Virus record (IMG/VR): IMGVR_UViG_3300042371_001386
Coordinates: 1 to 64,000 of that record
Direction: 5' to 3' (one strand)
DNA: 64,000 bases
DNA from: a virus
The stretch's first letter is position 1, and every line of letters begins with the position of its first letter. The translations under genes and the position numbers were made by a program. The notes beneath the pieces were generated by a model. The model did not search any database and was not told the origin of the DNA. It was given only the letters and a program-made list of their open reading frames with translations. This document shows positions 16,119 through 24,377 of this stretch, piece by piece.

Positions 16119-16691
16119 TTATTTTGCAGCCATTGGAATTTGTGGGTATTGTTTTTTAAACCAATCCATATATTTTTGATTAACAATAACTTTTTTATTT
16201 ACATCTCCAACTCCAATAACATGAGCTTGTACATCACCAGAATCATTTACACTTAGGTTTGGTATAAACATTGCCATCATTTTCATAGTTTCTGGTGGTG
16301 GCACTATAAATCCTCTTTTTTCTGCCATGCTTGCTATACTATCACTTACAGCACCCCAAACAGGTTTGTTGAGATTATCAACAAGACTTAATCCTTTTAG
16401 AATAGCTCTAGTACTTCCTGCAACTCCTGTTAATTTTACTAAACCTGAATTTTGAAATCTAACACAAACAAATCCTGCTGCTGGATCATGTTCAGATTCT
16501 GGTGGTATTCCAAAAAAAGTCCATGATCTTGATCTTCCAAGGAATGTGTTCATATCCCATGCTTTTCCTGTTGATTTAAGATAAGACTCAACAAAAATAT
16601 TGTAAACCCATTCTGGCACAATGTTCTTATCACTTAATGTAAAACTTTGTGGTTCTGTATTTTCTAATAACCATTCAATAAATGTAATCAT
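16119..16691 (-). CDS. Tagged GNAT-like protein
   Basis: This 190-residue protein has the leader MITFIEWLLEN (L-L-E site), with AGGA eight bases upstream of the start. A segment FVCVRFQNSGLVKLTGVAGS is followed by a helix and then VWGAVSDSIASMAEKRGFIVPP, reminiscent of the beta4/beta5 and final helix of GNAT acyltransferases, where the last helix precedes a KxGF turn. This is a weak fold inference. The C terminus, YPQIPMAAK, resembles the -QTIAAK ending of the adjacent effector genes although the bodies are unrelated. The function is unknown; it is grouped with the cargo set by its tag and position. Confidence 0.5.
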   Translation of the reverse strand: MITFIEWLLENTEPQSFTLSDKNIVPEWVYNIFVESYLKSTGKAWDMNTFLGRSRSWTFFGIPPESEHDPAAGFVCVRFQNSGLVKLTGVAGSTRAILKGLSLVDNLNKPVWGAVSDSIASMAEKRGFIVPPPETMKMMAMFIPNLSVNDSGDVQAHVIGVGDVNKKVIVNQKYMDWFKKQYPQIPMAAK

Positions 16692-16707
16692 ATATAATTT
16701 TTCCTAT

Positions 16708-18276
16708 TTATTTTTTAGGGGTCGGCAAACTATCAATAAAGTCTGAAACTTCTTGGCCTTTATAATTAAAGATATCTCGTGGATCATCTGTGACTACCTT
16801 CGCTGCCGCCTTAACTGCTGGTGCCACTACATCTAATGCACTTTTTGCAACACTACCACCAGAATTTTTAATTTCATCAGAACTAAATATAAATGATCGA
16901 AGGGTATAACCAGCACTAACAGCCTCCCTTCTTGCATCTTCAGCATCTTTTGGATTTAGTCCAGAATCTCCAGCAGCAGAAGATAAAGCTTTTAATTTCA
17001 CGAAAATACCATTTACAAAAGAATTGTGCTTCAATTGATATTCATTAAAACGATTCATTAATTCAGAACTATTGTAGGTTGATATAACATCTTTTAAATC
17101 TGCTATTCGGTCTTGATCATTTCCCATTTTAAACAATAAATGCCACAAAACATCTTTCGCCTTGTCAGATTTTTCAGTTATTGCTTGTTTTAATATTTGT
17201 GCATGAAGCGTATTATCATAAAAATCTGTTTTCTTCATTGCATCTATCAAATCTGGATTTCTAATCAAATTTGATATCTTTGATGGATCAAGAGAATTTG
17301 CAGCATTCTGAAGTTTGTCTCCCAATATATCATCAGTTTCTTTTTGTGGAACCCCAACTTTTTCAGCAACTTTTCTAATATCATCACTTTCGGCTGCTGA
17401 CAATTTTCCTTGAATCATATCTGTGACTTTTTCTGTTGCTTTAGCTCCAAGTTTACCGACATAATAACCTATGATTACACCGAACAAGACTTTGCCAGTA
17501 GCTACCGGATTGTTTGCTATCATTTTCATAACACTAGAAAATAATTTGGCGATACTAGAAATTGAATTTGATATAATGCTAACTCCAGCACCAGCACCAT
17601 AACCAAGACCTTTACCTAAAAATTCTCCAACTCCTCTTGCATCTTCTTGGTACTCATTTTCCAAATAAATTTTTTGGTATAAGTTTATATCTTTATTTCT
17701 TAAGAATGAATTGAATGAGTCAAATGAATCTGCAACTACTTTAGGAGTTGCGGCTGTTGGGTTTTTACTTTTCCAATCTACCCACATTTTATCTAATTCT
17801 TCGACTGTTTTGCCAGTTAGTTTTTCCCATGCTGTATCATACATTTTGTTGGCTAAATTTGTCGCAACTCTTCTTAGTGATAAAGCGAGAATATATGCAG
17901 GAAGAGCAGCGGGTGCAGTTGCTGCAATACCAACAATCATAGCTGCTGTAACTGGTGATATCCCAACTTTGTCTGCAAATTTTTGTGACACATTTGCGAC
18001 TATTTCAATAGTTTTTAAAATCCCTGGGGTAAGAAACTTTCCAAGTTCCTCAACATCTTTGGCACCTTTGTCATATCCTTGCTTTAGACCTGTAGAAAGT
18101 CCACCTGCAAAGTTCTTAGCACCTTGAAGAATTGGTGATTTAGATGGATCGAGAAAATCCATTTCATTTAGATCAACGCAATAAGATTCTGAATAAGTAG
18201 TTTGTCCTATTTGACTTCTTAAGCTATTCCACCATTCTTGTTCTGTAATAATTCTTTGATTTGTGTAGTGTGACAT
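16708..18276 (-). CDS. Large hydrophobic internal-type protein, second leader class
   Basis: This 522-residue protein starts MSHYTNQRIITEQEWWNSLR, a leader shared only with 31397-31801 (MSQYFNQKPISEATWWASV). Two hydrophobic, Ala/Gly-rich blocks follow: SPVTAAMIVGIAATAPAALP (~108-127) with a downstream LRRVATN...AWEKLTGKT, and PVATGKVLFGVIIGYYVGKL in the second half. Between them, FDSFNSFLRNKDINLY (~185-200) looks like an embedded cargo leader. The layout parallels 42134-43714, its clear paralog. Inference: a packaged, membrane-active protein made of two tagged halves. GAGG precedes the ATG. Function unknown. Confidence 0.65.
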   Translation of the reverse strand: MSHYTNQRIITEQEWWNSLRSQIGQTTYSESYCVDLNEMDFLDPSKSPILQGAKNFAGGLSTGLKQGYDKGAKDVEELGKFLTPGILKTIEIVANVSQKFADKVGISPVTAAMIVGIAATAPAALPAYILALSLRRVATNLANKMYDTAWEKLTGKTVEELDKMWVDWKSKNPTAATPKVVADSFDSFNSFLRNKDINLYQKIYLENEYQEDARGVGEFLGKGLGYGAGAGVSIISNSISSIAKLFSSVMKMIANNPVATGKVLFGVIIGYYVGKLGAKATEKVTDMIQGKLSAAESDDIRKVAEKVGVPQKETDDILGDKLQNAANSLDPSKISNLIRNPDLIDAMKKTDFYDNTLHAQILKQAITEKSDKAKDVLWHLLFKMGNDQDRIADLKDVISTYNSSELMNRFNEYQLKHNSFVNGIFVKLKALSSAAGDSGLNPKDAEDARREAVSAGYTLRSFIFSSDEIKNSGGSVAKSALDVVAPAVKAAAKVVTDDPRDIFNYKGQEVSDFIDSLPTPKK

Positions 18277-18334
18277 AGATCCTCATATTTGTTGATAATA
18301 TGGTATCTATGTGGTTCGATGAAGGAAATTAATG

Positions 18335-18745
18335 TTACATATGCACTAATTTTTCTATAATTTTGCTATCTTTTTCTAATAGCCATTGTAGTCCAAAATG
18401 AATGGGTGATGGCCAATTTCCAAATTCGACCCATTTATAATCTTGAGTTTCCCAATTTAAACATGGAGTGAATTCTTCATCTATTATTCCCAAGAAATTG
18501 TGATATTTAAATACAAACCAATTCATGGTTGATAATTTGATTAGTTCGATATTTCCATTATATCCAGATTCTTCTCTTAGTTCTCTTTTTGCTGTTTCTT
18601 GTGGAATTTCATCAGGGGAAGAAAAACCTCCCCAAGTTCCCCAAGTATTTGGTTGACCAACTTGCTTAGACCTATGAGGAAGCAGTATTTTTTTTGTGTT
18701 TTTGGCCAAAATGATACATCCAGAACCTTGTTTTACAAATTGCAT
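18335..18745 (-). CDS. Nudix hydrolase, untagged
   Basis: This 136-residue Nudix protein has WGTWGGFSSPDEIPQETA followed by KRELREESGYNG, with the catalytic REUXEE core intact. It begins MQFVKQGSGCIILAKNTKK, without the cargo leader, unlike the tagged Nudix at 12574. Such small phage Nudix proteins often sanitise nucleotides or act on dinucleoside polyphosphates. It stands alone between two minus-strand genes, with about 58 bp of upstream space after 18276 and 67 bp on the other side. The substrate is unknown. Confidence 0.85.
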   Translation of the reverse strand: MQFVKQGSGCIILAKNTKKILLPHRSKQVGQPNTWGTWGGFSSPDEIPQETAKRELREESGYNGNIELIKLSTMNWFVFKYHNFLGIIDEEFTPCLNWETQDYKWVEFGNWPSPIHFGLQWLLEKDSKIIEKLVHM

Positions 18746-18812
18746 GTTTTTCCCAATACTGTTAAAAATAAATTACCTAAGTAACTATAGCAATTAATTT
18801 TTGATAGTAAAG

Positions 18813-20984
18813 TTAGTCGAAGTCACTACTGAAGCGAATTCTTTTTCTTCTTTTTAGTTCTTGGTTTATCATATCTTGTACTTCTGGCGATTTCTTATAT
18901 CTAAAGGCATCCAAACTAGTGAGTGATTTCAAAAATGAATATGGCTTATCAATCAATTTTACCATTTCATTTATATCTTTTGCATTTCTGATCAAAATAG
19001 AAGCTTCTTCAAGACTGAGTTGTTTTTTAATTTTAATCAAGGTCATTGCCATTTTTAATTTGTCTGTTGCGTATTGAACAAAATATTGAAATGCCACTAT
19101 AGAAATTTCTTGATTTTTTTCTTTTAGAATTTGGATAATATCATTTATAGTTTTATCTTTATCTTTTGATCTGTCGAAAATCCATCCTATGACTTTGTCA
19201 TGAACTGGATATTTACTTTGTCTTAAATTATTTAAAATAAGTTCTAAAATTTCAGTATTATCTTTTAGATTAGAAGTCAAATAAGAAACATCATCACCAG
19301 AAAGATTTTCTTTATATTTTATAATTATTTTTGCCATTTGTTCTCTTCTATCAATTGCATTATCAAGCAAAGAAGAAATATTTTTATCAGAAAGTTTGCT
19401 TATATTATCTGATCCTAACCGTTCTGCTATTTTGTCTTTATCTTTTGAATAAAAAAGCAAATGAAAAACATTACTATTAGAAAGATTTGTTTTTTTGTAT
19501 CTTATAATTAGATCTGACATTTTGTCTTTATCAGTTGCAGTACCAAGTAAACTATAAACATTGCTATTAGAAAGTTCTGGTTTTTTTCTTATAATTAATT
19601 CTGCCATTTTTTCTTTGTCATTTGCCTTAAGAAGCAAATTTTCAACAGTATCATCAGAAAGTTTTGGATTTTTGTTTAGAATTATTTCTGCTATTTTTTC
19701 TTTATCATTTGCAAATTGAATCAAATTAAAAACATTATTATCAGAAAGTTCTGGTTTCTTTTCAATAATCAATTCTGCTATTTTTTCTTTGTTGATTGCA
19801 GCATAAATCAAATCACCAACATTTTTGTCAGAAAGGTTTGATTTCTTTTGGATAATTAGTTGTGCTATTTTGTCTCTGTCTTTTGTATTTACAGCCAAAC
19901 TATAAACATCACTATCAGAAATTTCTTGATGCTTTTCAATAATAAGTTGTGCTATTTTGTCTTTGTCAGTTGAATAAGAAATCAAATGATAAACATTATT
20001 ACGAGAAAATTTTGGGTTGTAGTTTATAATTAGTTCTGAAACTTTGTCTTTGTCTTTTGCATTTCTAAACAATGAAACAAGAATTTCGCCATAAAGTTCT
20101 GGTATGTATTTTATAATTACTTCTGCCATTTGGTCTTTGTCACTTGCTCTATCAAGTAAATCAGAAATATCTTTATCAGAAAGTTTTTTTAAATTTGATT
20201 CTAATTTTTTTGCTGTTCGTTCTAAGTTTTTAGAATTCAAAAAAATACTTTTGACATTTTCAATTTCAGTATTGCTGCCAAACGCAAGTTTTTCTTTCAT
20301 TTTTTCTGGAGCCTTGTAGGTAGTTTTAAAAGCTGTGCCTAATGTTCCAACCGATTTTATCCAACCAATATTACTTTTTAGTTCTTCCATCTTTTTCATA
20401 TTATTAGGTTCTGCGACTGCATAACCCAACATAGTTATTGTTCCATCTTTAACTGTTGGATATTTCACTAAACAATAACCATCATTTGCCCCATAATAGA
20501 TAATTCCTTTTACCGAATTTACTATCCAACCATTTTGTTCATAGAATTGTTTTGCTAAAGCTGATGAGTATTTTTCTTTTTCTTGTTGTTCATCGTAATA
20601 TTTTAATTTAATTTCATTTACATTTGGTTTGTTTAGTAGTCCTAATTTCTTTAATTGATCGCTTATTTTATAATCCTTGCCATGTATTTGTTTTGCCACA
20701 GATAATTGAAATATGAGATATTTGTCTAGTTCTTCCACTTTAAATTTGACTACTGCTTGACCATATGTTTGCATATAATTGGTAAATTGGCTTTCTATTG
20801 CAAAAGTAGTATAAAGACCACAACCGTACATACAACCTGAGCCAACTTTGTAATCTTTTGTGAGTATACTTGATACGGCTTTGACGCTATCATCTTTATT
20901 GCAATCTTGACATGTTCTATGATAGACAGTTGCGGTCTTATTGGGGAATATTTCTTCAGATAGTAGCCAATGTTTAAAGTTCAT
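18813..20984 (-). CDS. Longest tagged ART-like effector, ~14 helical repeats
   Basis: From the leader MNFKHWLLSEEIFPNK (L-S-E site) the protein is 723 residues; a longer in-frame start at 21032 would hide the leader and is rejected. The ART-like domain carries TVYHRTCQDCNKDDSVK, GSGCMYGCGLYTTF and YYGANDGYCLVKY. About fourteen repeats follow, the longest array of the family, and later units degenerate (LKDNTEILELILNNLRQSKY). The C terminus is basic (LKRRKRIRFSSDFD) and differs from the usual tail. The change in repeat number between paralogs (6 to 14) suggests expansion and contraction by unequal recombination. Confidence 0.65.
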   Translation of the reverse strand: MNFKHWLLSEEIFPNKTATVYHRTCQDCNKDDSVKAVSSILTKDYKVGSGCMYGCGLYTTFAIESQFTNYMQTYGQAVVKFKVEELDKYLIFQLSVAKQIHGKDYKISDQLKKLGLLNKPNVNEIKLKYYDEQQEKEKYSSALAKQFYEQNGWIVNSVKGIIYYGANDGYCLVKYPTVKDGTITMLGYAVAEPNNMKKMEELKSNIGWIKSVGTLGTAFKTTYKAPEKMKEKLAFGSNTEIENVKSIFLNSKNLERTAKKLESNLKKLSDKDISDLLDRASDKDQMAEVIIKYIPELYGEILVSLFRNAKDKDKVSELIINYNPKFSRNNVYHLISYSTDKDKIAQLIIEKHQEISDSDVYSLAVNTKDRDKIAQLIIQKKSNLSDKNVGDLIYAAINKEKIAELIIEKKPELSDNNVFNLIQFANDKEKIAEIILNKNPKLSDDTVENLLLKANDKEKMAELIIRKKPELSNSNVYSLLGTATDKDKMSDLIIRYKKTNLSNSNVFHLLFYSKDKDKIAERLGSDNISKLSDKNISSLLDNAIDRREQMAKIIIKYKENLSGDDVSYLTSNLKDNTEILELILNNLRQSKYPVHDKVIGWIFDRSKDKDKTINDIIQILKEKNQEISIVAFQYFVQYATDKLKMAMTLIKIKKQLSLEEASILIRNAKDINEMVKLIDKPYSFLKSLTSLDAFRYKKSPEVQDMINQELKRRKRIRFSSDFD

Positions 20985-21056
20985 AGATTTATTTACACAA
21001 CAAATAAGATAAAATCCACTAAATAATGTCATTACAAGTTAAGAGTGGGGATAATT

Positions 21057-22277
21057 ATGAAATTCAAAATTTGGTTAGAAAATGACGAAAATAATGATGC
21101 CATTAAGAAAATGGAAAAATATGCAATTGAAGGTAAATTTGAAAAGTTAAAGCAATTATATGAAGAAGCATTAAGTGCAAATCATCTTACAAAAGATCAG
21201 TATAGAAAGTTGAAAGATACATTTGAAGATTCAACTAGTGATCCATATCTTGAAGAGTTTGCAAAATTTTCCAAAGAATATGATAAAAGAGAATATGAAA
21301 AAAATAAATTAGATCCCACTAATTATGCTCCACATTTCATATTAAAATCTAATCTGGAACATGTTTTTATAAGCGACTTAAGGTGGGCAAGCGGTTCTAA
21401 GAGATATAGTTTGCTAACTAAAAAATCAAATCAGAAATATATTGATTCATTCCCAGAAGAAGTGCAACAAGCCTGTAAGGGTATGTTGGCATATTCTATG
21501 GATTATATAGAAGCCAAGAAAAAGATAGATGATCTTAAAGAAAAAGTAAAGACTCCAGCAGATTTTAAAGCGATGAAAAAAAGTGAAGATGAGGAACGCA
21601 AGAAAAAAGAATTGTTCATGAGACCTCTAGCATCAAAAATGGCAATGGGCAAATTATCGACTCAAGTCGAACAAGTGCTAGAAAGCAAACAACAAGAATT
21701 TATCGAAAGTTATAAAAACGATCTATTAAATAAATTTCAAATTAATTCTGAAAAAGTAAAAAATTACAAAATTTCAAATAAAGATGATATGGTAAAGATA
21801 ATGCGTCAATTTATGTATTTTAATATTTTAGAGCTTTTCAAATTTGACTATAAAAATTTGACTATAGAAAAAGTAGAAAATACAAATGAAATTGTAAATA
21901 AGCTATCAAAAAATAGATGGGATTCAATGTCGGGATTTTTCAAATCGAGAATGATCAATAAAATAGGCCCAATTGTTGATAAGAAGGCCAAAGACAATAG
22001 TGATTTTACAATGAAAACAATAGAAATTTCTATTGATGGTGGAAAACTTGTAGGTAGATTTAATTTCAATTTTACAGACCAGTCTTCATTCAATGTAAAA
22101 CATCAAGTTGTAGGTTATATTAACAAAAACAATTTAGGATTTTATAGATTCCCAACACACTTTCAAAATATAAAAACTGCTGATGGAACTGCATATAACT
22201 TTTTGTCAGAAGAAGAAATGTACAAAAAGTTTGCAGACATTGAAAAACCAAAAGAAATGCCAGAGGAAAAAATCTAA
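21057..22277 (+). CDS. Tagged protein of unknown function, charged helical
   Basis: The start at ATG 21057 (MKFKIWLENDENND) restores the leader, and GGGG lies about seven bases upstream; an in-frame GTG at 21045 is less likely. The 406-residue body is highly charged and mostly helical, with repeated KKMEK, KKKIDDLKEKV and similar segments. A beta-rich C-terminal part follows (TIEISIDGGKLVGRFNFNF, VVGYINKNNLGFYRFPTHF). No recognisable enzyme motif or membrane segment is present. It is transcribed divergently from the ART-like gene at 20984. Confidence 0.6.
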   Translation: MKFKIWLENDENNDAIKKMEKYAIEGKFEKLKQLYEEALSANHLTKDQYRKLKDTFEDSTSDPYLEEFAKFSKEYDKREYEKNKLDPTNYAPHFILKSNLEHVFISDLRWASGSKRYSLLTKKSNQKYIDSFPEEVQQACKGMLAYSMDYIEAKKKIDDLKEKVKTPADFKAMKKSEDEERKKKELFMRPLASKMAMGKLSTQVEQVLESKQQEFIESYKNDLLNKFQINSEKVKNYKISNKDDMVKIMRQFMYFNILELFKFDYKNLTIEKVENTNEIVNKLSKNRWDSMSGFFKSRMINKIGPIVDKKAKDNSDFTMKTIEISIDGGKLVGRFNFNFTDQSSFNVKHQVVGYINKNNLGFYRFPTHFQNIKTADGTAYNFLSEEEMYKKFADIEKPKEMPEEKI

Positions 22278-22313
22278 CAAAAAATAGATTCTACTTTAAT
22301 ATTTCCATTACAA

Positions 22314-22658
22314 TTACATGGAAAAAGAACTGCCACATCCACAAGTAGACTTAGCTTGTGGATTGTCTATTTTAAATCCACGAGAATTCATATCATCAAT
22401 AAAATCTATAGTTGCATCTCCGATATACATAGCACTTCTTTTATCGACTATTACTGATATGCCTTTGATTTCATATAATTCGTCTAATTTTTGATTTACC
22501 TCTTTTTCTATTGTTAGTTTCGATTGGAAGCCAGAGCATCCACCACCAACAACTTTTACTCTTACATGAAGCTTTTCTTCTGTAGCTCCTTGGTTTCTTT
22601 CTTCTTCAATTGCAAGATTTATTTCTTTTACTGCTTTTTCTGTTATTTTAATTGCCAT
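22314..22658 (-). CDS. HesB/IscA-type Fe-S cluster carrier (ErpA-like)
   Basis: This 114-residue protein has the complete A-type carrier signature: VVGGGCSGFQ (Cys41), DKRSAMYIGDATIDFIDD in the middle and the C-terminal STCGCGSSF (two Cys). The three cysteines bind an Fe-S cluster for transfer to apo-proteins. AAAGGA lies eight bases before the ATG. HesB-like genes occur in several large phages, where they are thought to support cluster-dependent host or phage enzymes. It stands alone, and no other Fe-S assembly gene is present. Naming it erpA or iscA is not justified from sequence alone. Confidence 0.9.
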   Translation of the reverse strand: MAIKITEKAVKEINLAIEEERNQGATEEKLHVRVKVVGGGCSGFQSKLTIEKEVNQKLDELYEIKGISVIVDKRSAMYIGDATIDFIDDMNSRGFKIDNPQAKSTCGCGSSFSM

Positions 22659-22799
22659 TTTATTTCCTTTACAATAATTCTTTTAACTTTTGTCTATTAT
22701 TCATTTCAATAACTTAATCAAAACCTTCTTCTGGTGCGATTTGTTAAAAATAACTCATCATCCTATCTAAGACTTATGATAGAATATTTTTTATCAATT
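22659..22799. other. Short intergenic stretch
   Basis: These 141 bp between two minus-strand genes hold no supported frame. The stretch probably carries the promoter and leader of the Fe-S carrier gene: AAAGGAAATAAA precedes its ATG. No hairpin with a T-run was seen. Confidence 0.4.
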
Positions 22800-23576
22800 T
22801 CATAGCAATTTATTTTTCAATAAAACAAAAGGATCGTTAATATAAATGTCATCAGTAAGCTTAATTCCATTTGTTCTATTTAATTCGCCAAATGAATCGC
22901 CAAATGGAAAATCATCACTTTCTGCATACTTAGTCTTGAAGTAATTAGAATAAATCATTTTCATTTGAACTATTTTATCATGAACAGTATCTGCGTAAGT
23001 TGTATGATGCATTATTGCTTCTTGTGTTATTCCGCCATGAGGTCCATTTATAAAAAATTCTCTTGGCATCAAAGCGTGATTTACATTTGCATCGTGAATA
23101 ATCTCATTTAAGATATCTTGGTCGGCATATTTAGGTTTTTTTAATTTTAATTCTTCTTTTATAGAACATATAAGTTTAATTATATTTTTAGTGTTTCTTA
23201 AAATGTAATAACCACCGTTGTATTTATCGGAGTCAAATTCCTTTGTTCCACAGAAATCTAATTTTTTACATTCCATAAAATCTAAAACTCTAAAAGTATT
23301 CATTGGGTTTAAATATTGAATATCCAAATCATTAAAGACCAATAATTCTCCCTCTCTTAATTCGTTTAAATTTTTTATTATAAAGTCTAATTTTTGCACC
23401 GCAGCTTCATACCAAGAAGGAGTTCCAAATCCAAATACATTAAATTCTTTTAAATCAATTTTACACAAACAAACTTCAAAATAATCTAAATATTTTTCTA
23501 TTGATTTATTGTAAATGTCATAAATATTTTTAAAATTATCAGACCAAACACCCACAAGTTTTATTTTTTTGTTCAT
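22800..23576 (-). CDS. Nucleotide-diphospho-sugar transferase-like (GT-A) protein
   Basis: The protein has 258 residues from ATG 23576, where AGGTG sits just upstream; GTG 23582 is an alternative. It contains ELLVFNDLDIQYLN, a DxD-type metal/nucleotide-sugar site, then FCGTKEFDSDKYNGGYYILR and DQDILNEI, the order seen in Nucleotid_trans-type glycosyltransferases. An AAVQKLDFIIKNL helix precedes the DxD. It should transfer a sugar to an unknown acceptor. It lies downstream of the 23661 gene and may be co-transcribed with it. Confidence 0.6.
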   Translation of the reverse strand: MNKKIKLVGVWSDNFKNIYDIYNKSIEKYLDYFEVCLCKIDLKEFNVFGFGTPSWYEAAVQKLDFIIKNLNELREGELLVFNDLDIQYLNPMNTFRVLDFMECKKLDFCGTKEFDSDKYNGGYYILRNTKNIIKLICSIKEELKLKKPKYADQDILNEIIHDANVNHALMPREFFINGPHGGITQEAIMHHTTYADTVHDKIVQMKMIYSNYFKTKYAESDDFPFGDSFGELNRTNGIKLTDDIYINDPFVLLKNKLL

Positions 23577-23643
23577 AATCACCTAAAAACATGAAATTAA
23601 GTTTTTGTAGATGTATTATAGTTAGGTATTTTTTATTGTACAT
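23539..23643 (-). CDS. Possible 34-residue leader ORF
   Basis: A strong site AAAGGAAATTAAC precedes ATG 23643, which opens MYNKKYLTIIHLQKLNFMFL and runs into the start of the glycosyltransferase gene in another frame. Its first residues copy the start of the upstream gene (MYNKNYPNYK). It may be a true leader peptide that couples translation, or a duplicated start region left by recombination. Confidence 0.25.
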   Translation of the reverse strand: MYNKKYLTIIHLQKLNFMFLGDYEQKNKTCGCLV

Positions 23644-23660
23644 GTTAATTTCCTTTTGTT

Positions 23661-24377
23661 TTAAAACAAAGAATCTATAATTGGTGGTGGCTCATCCCAT
23701 GCTGAAGTCTTAGATGTAGTTATTGGTTTTGGTTTAGAATAAACTTCTGGTTGTTTATCTTTTAATTGTTTTTTATTTGATTTTGGCTTTGGAAATTTTG
23801 CAAAGAATGCATCCAATTGATTGTTGTTTTCCCCGCCATCGATAAACTCATATTTTCCTCCCTGACCCAATTCTTGTTGCAATATTTGAGTAGCAGTCTT
23901 TCCTTCGATTGGCTTAATATCTGCAATTTTTCCATCAACAATTATATATCTTATTCCGTCTTTAAGTTCTTTACCAAATGGAGCCACTACAATGAACGCC
24001 CCATCTCTGTAAGCTGTTGAAGCTCCAAGTCCCGATCCTACTCCATTTATATTATTTGTTAGTGGTGCTGTATGATTTGGTGCCTTGTTTCTTTTAAGCA
24101 TTTCTATTAGTGACTTTATTTGAAAACCAAGACTAATTTTAGCTAATCCATGTGCATCCAACTGTACATTCAAATCATCATATTTTGGCAATAAGTAAAA
24201 AAGAGTATCTTTATCGCTGTATCGATTGTAGTTACCGACAGATCTCATCAATGGCTTTAAATTATCTGGTAATTCTTGGTTCCATATTTCAGAAACATCA
24301 ATCGATTCATAATATTGATTCTCTGTAATAATACCAGCTAGGTACAATTTGTAATTAGGATAGTTTTTATTGTACAT
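23661..24377 (-). CDS. Protein of unknown function, Pro/Lys-rich tail
   Basis: The start MYNKNYPNYKLYLAGIITEN at 24377 overlaps the stop of the CCA-type gene by 11 bp, so translation is probably coupled; a longer start at 24407 is possible. The 238-residue protein has an N-terminal helical domain, a central beta part (GAFIVVAPFGKELKDGIRYI) and a disordered C terminus rich in Pro, Lys and Ser (PKSNKKQLKDKQPEVYSKPK). It has no cargo leader. The family is not recognised. Confidence 0.5.
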   Translation of the reverse strand: MYNKNYPNYKLYLAGIITENQYYESIDVSEIWNQELPDNLKPLMRSVGNYNRYSDKDTLFYLLPKYDDLNVQLDAHGLAKISLGFQIKSLIEMLKRNKAPNHTAPLTNNINGVGSGLGASTAYRDGAFIVVAPFGKELKDGIRYIIVDGKIADIKPIEGKTATQILQQELGQGGKYEFIDGGENNNQLDAFFAKFPKPKSNKKQLKDKQPEVYSKPKPITTSKTSAWDEPPPIIDSLF

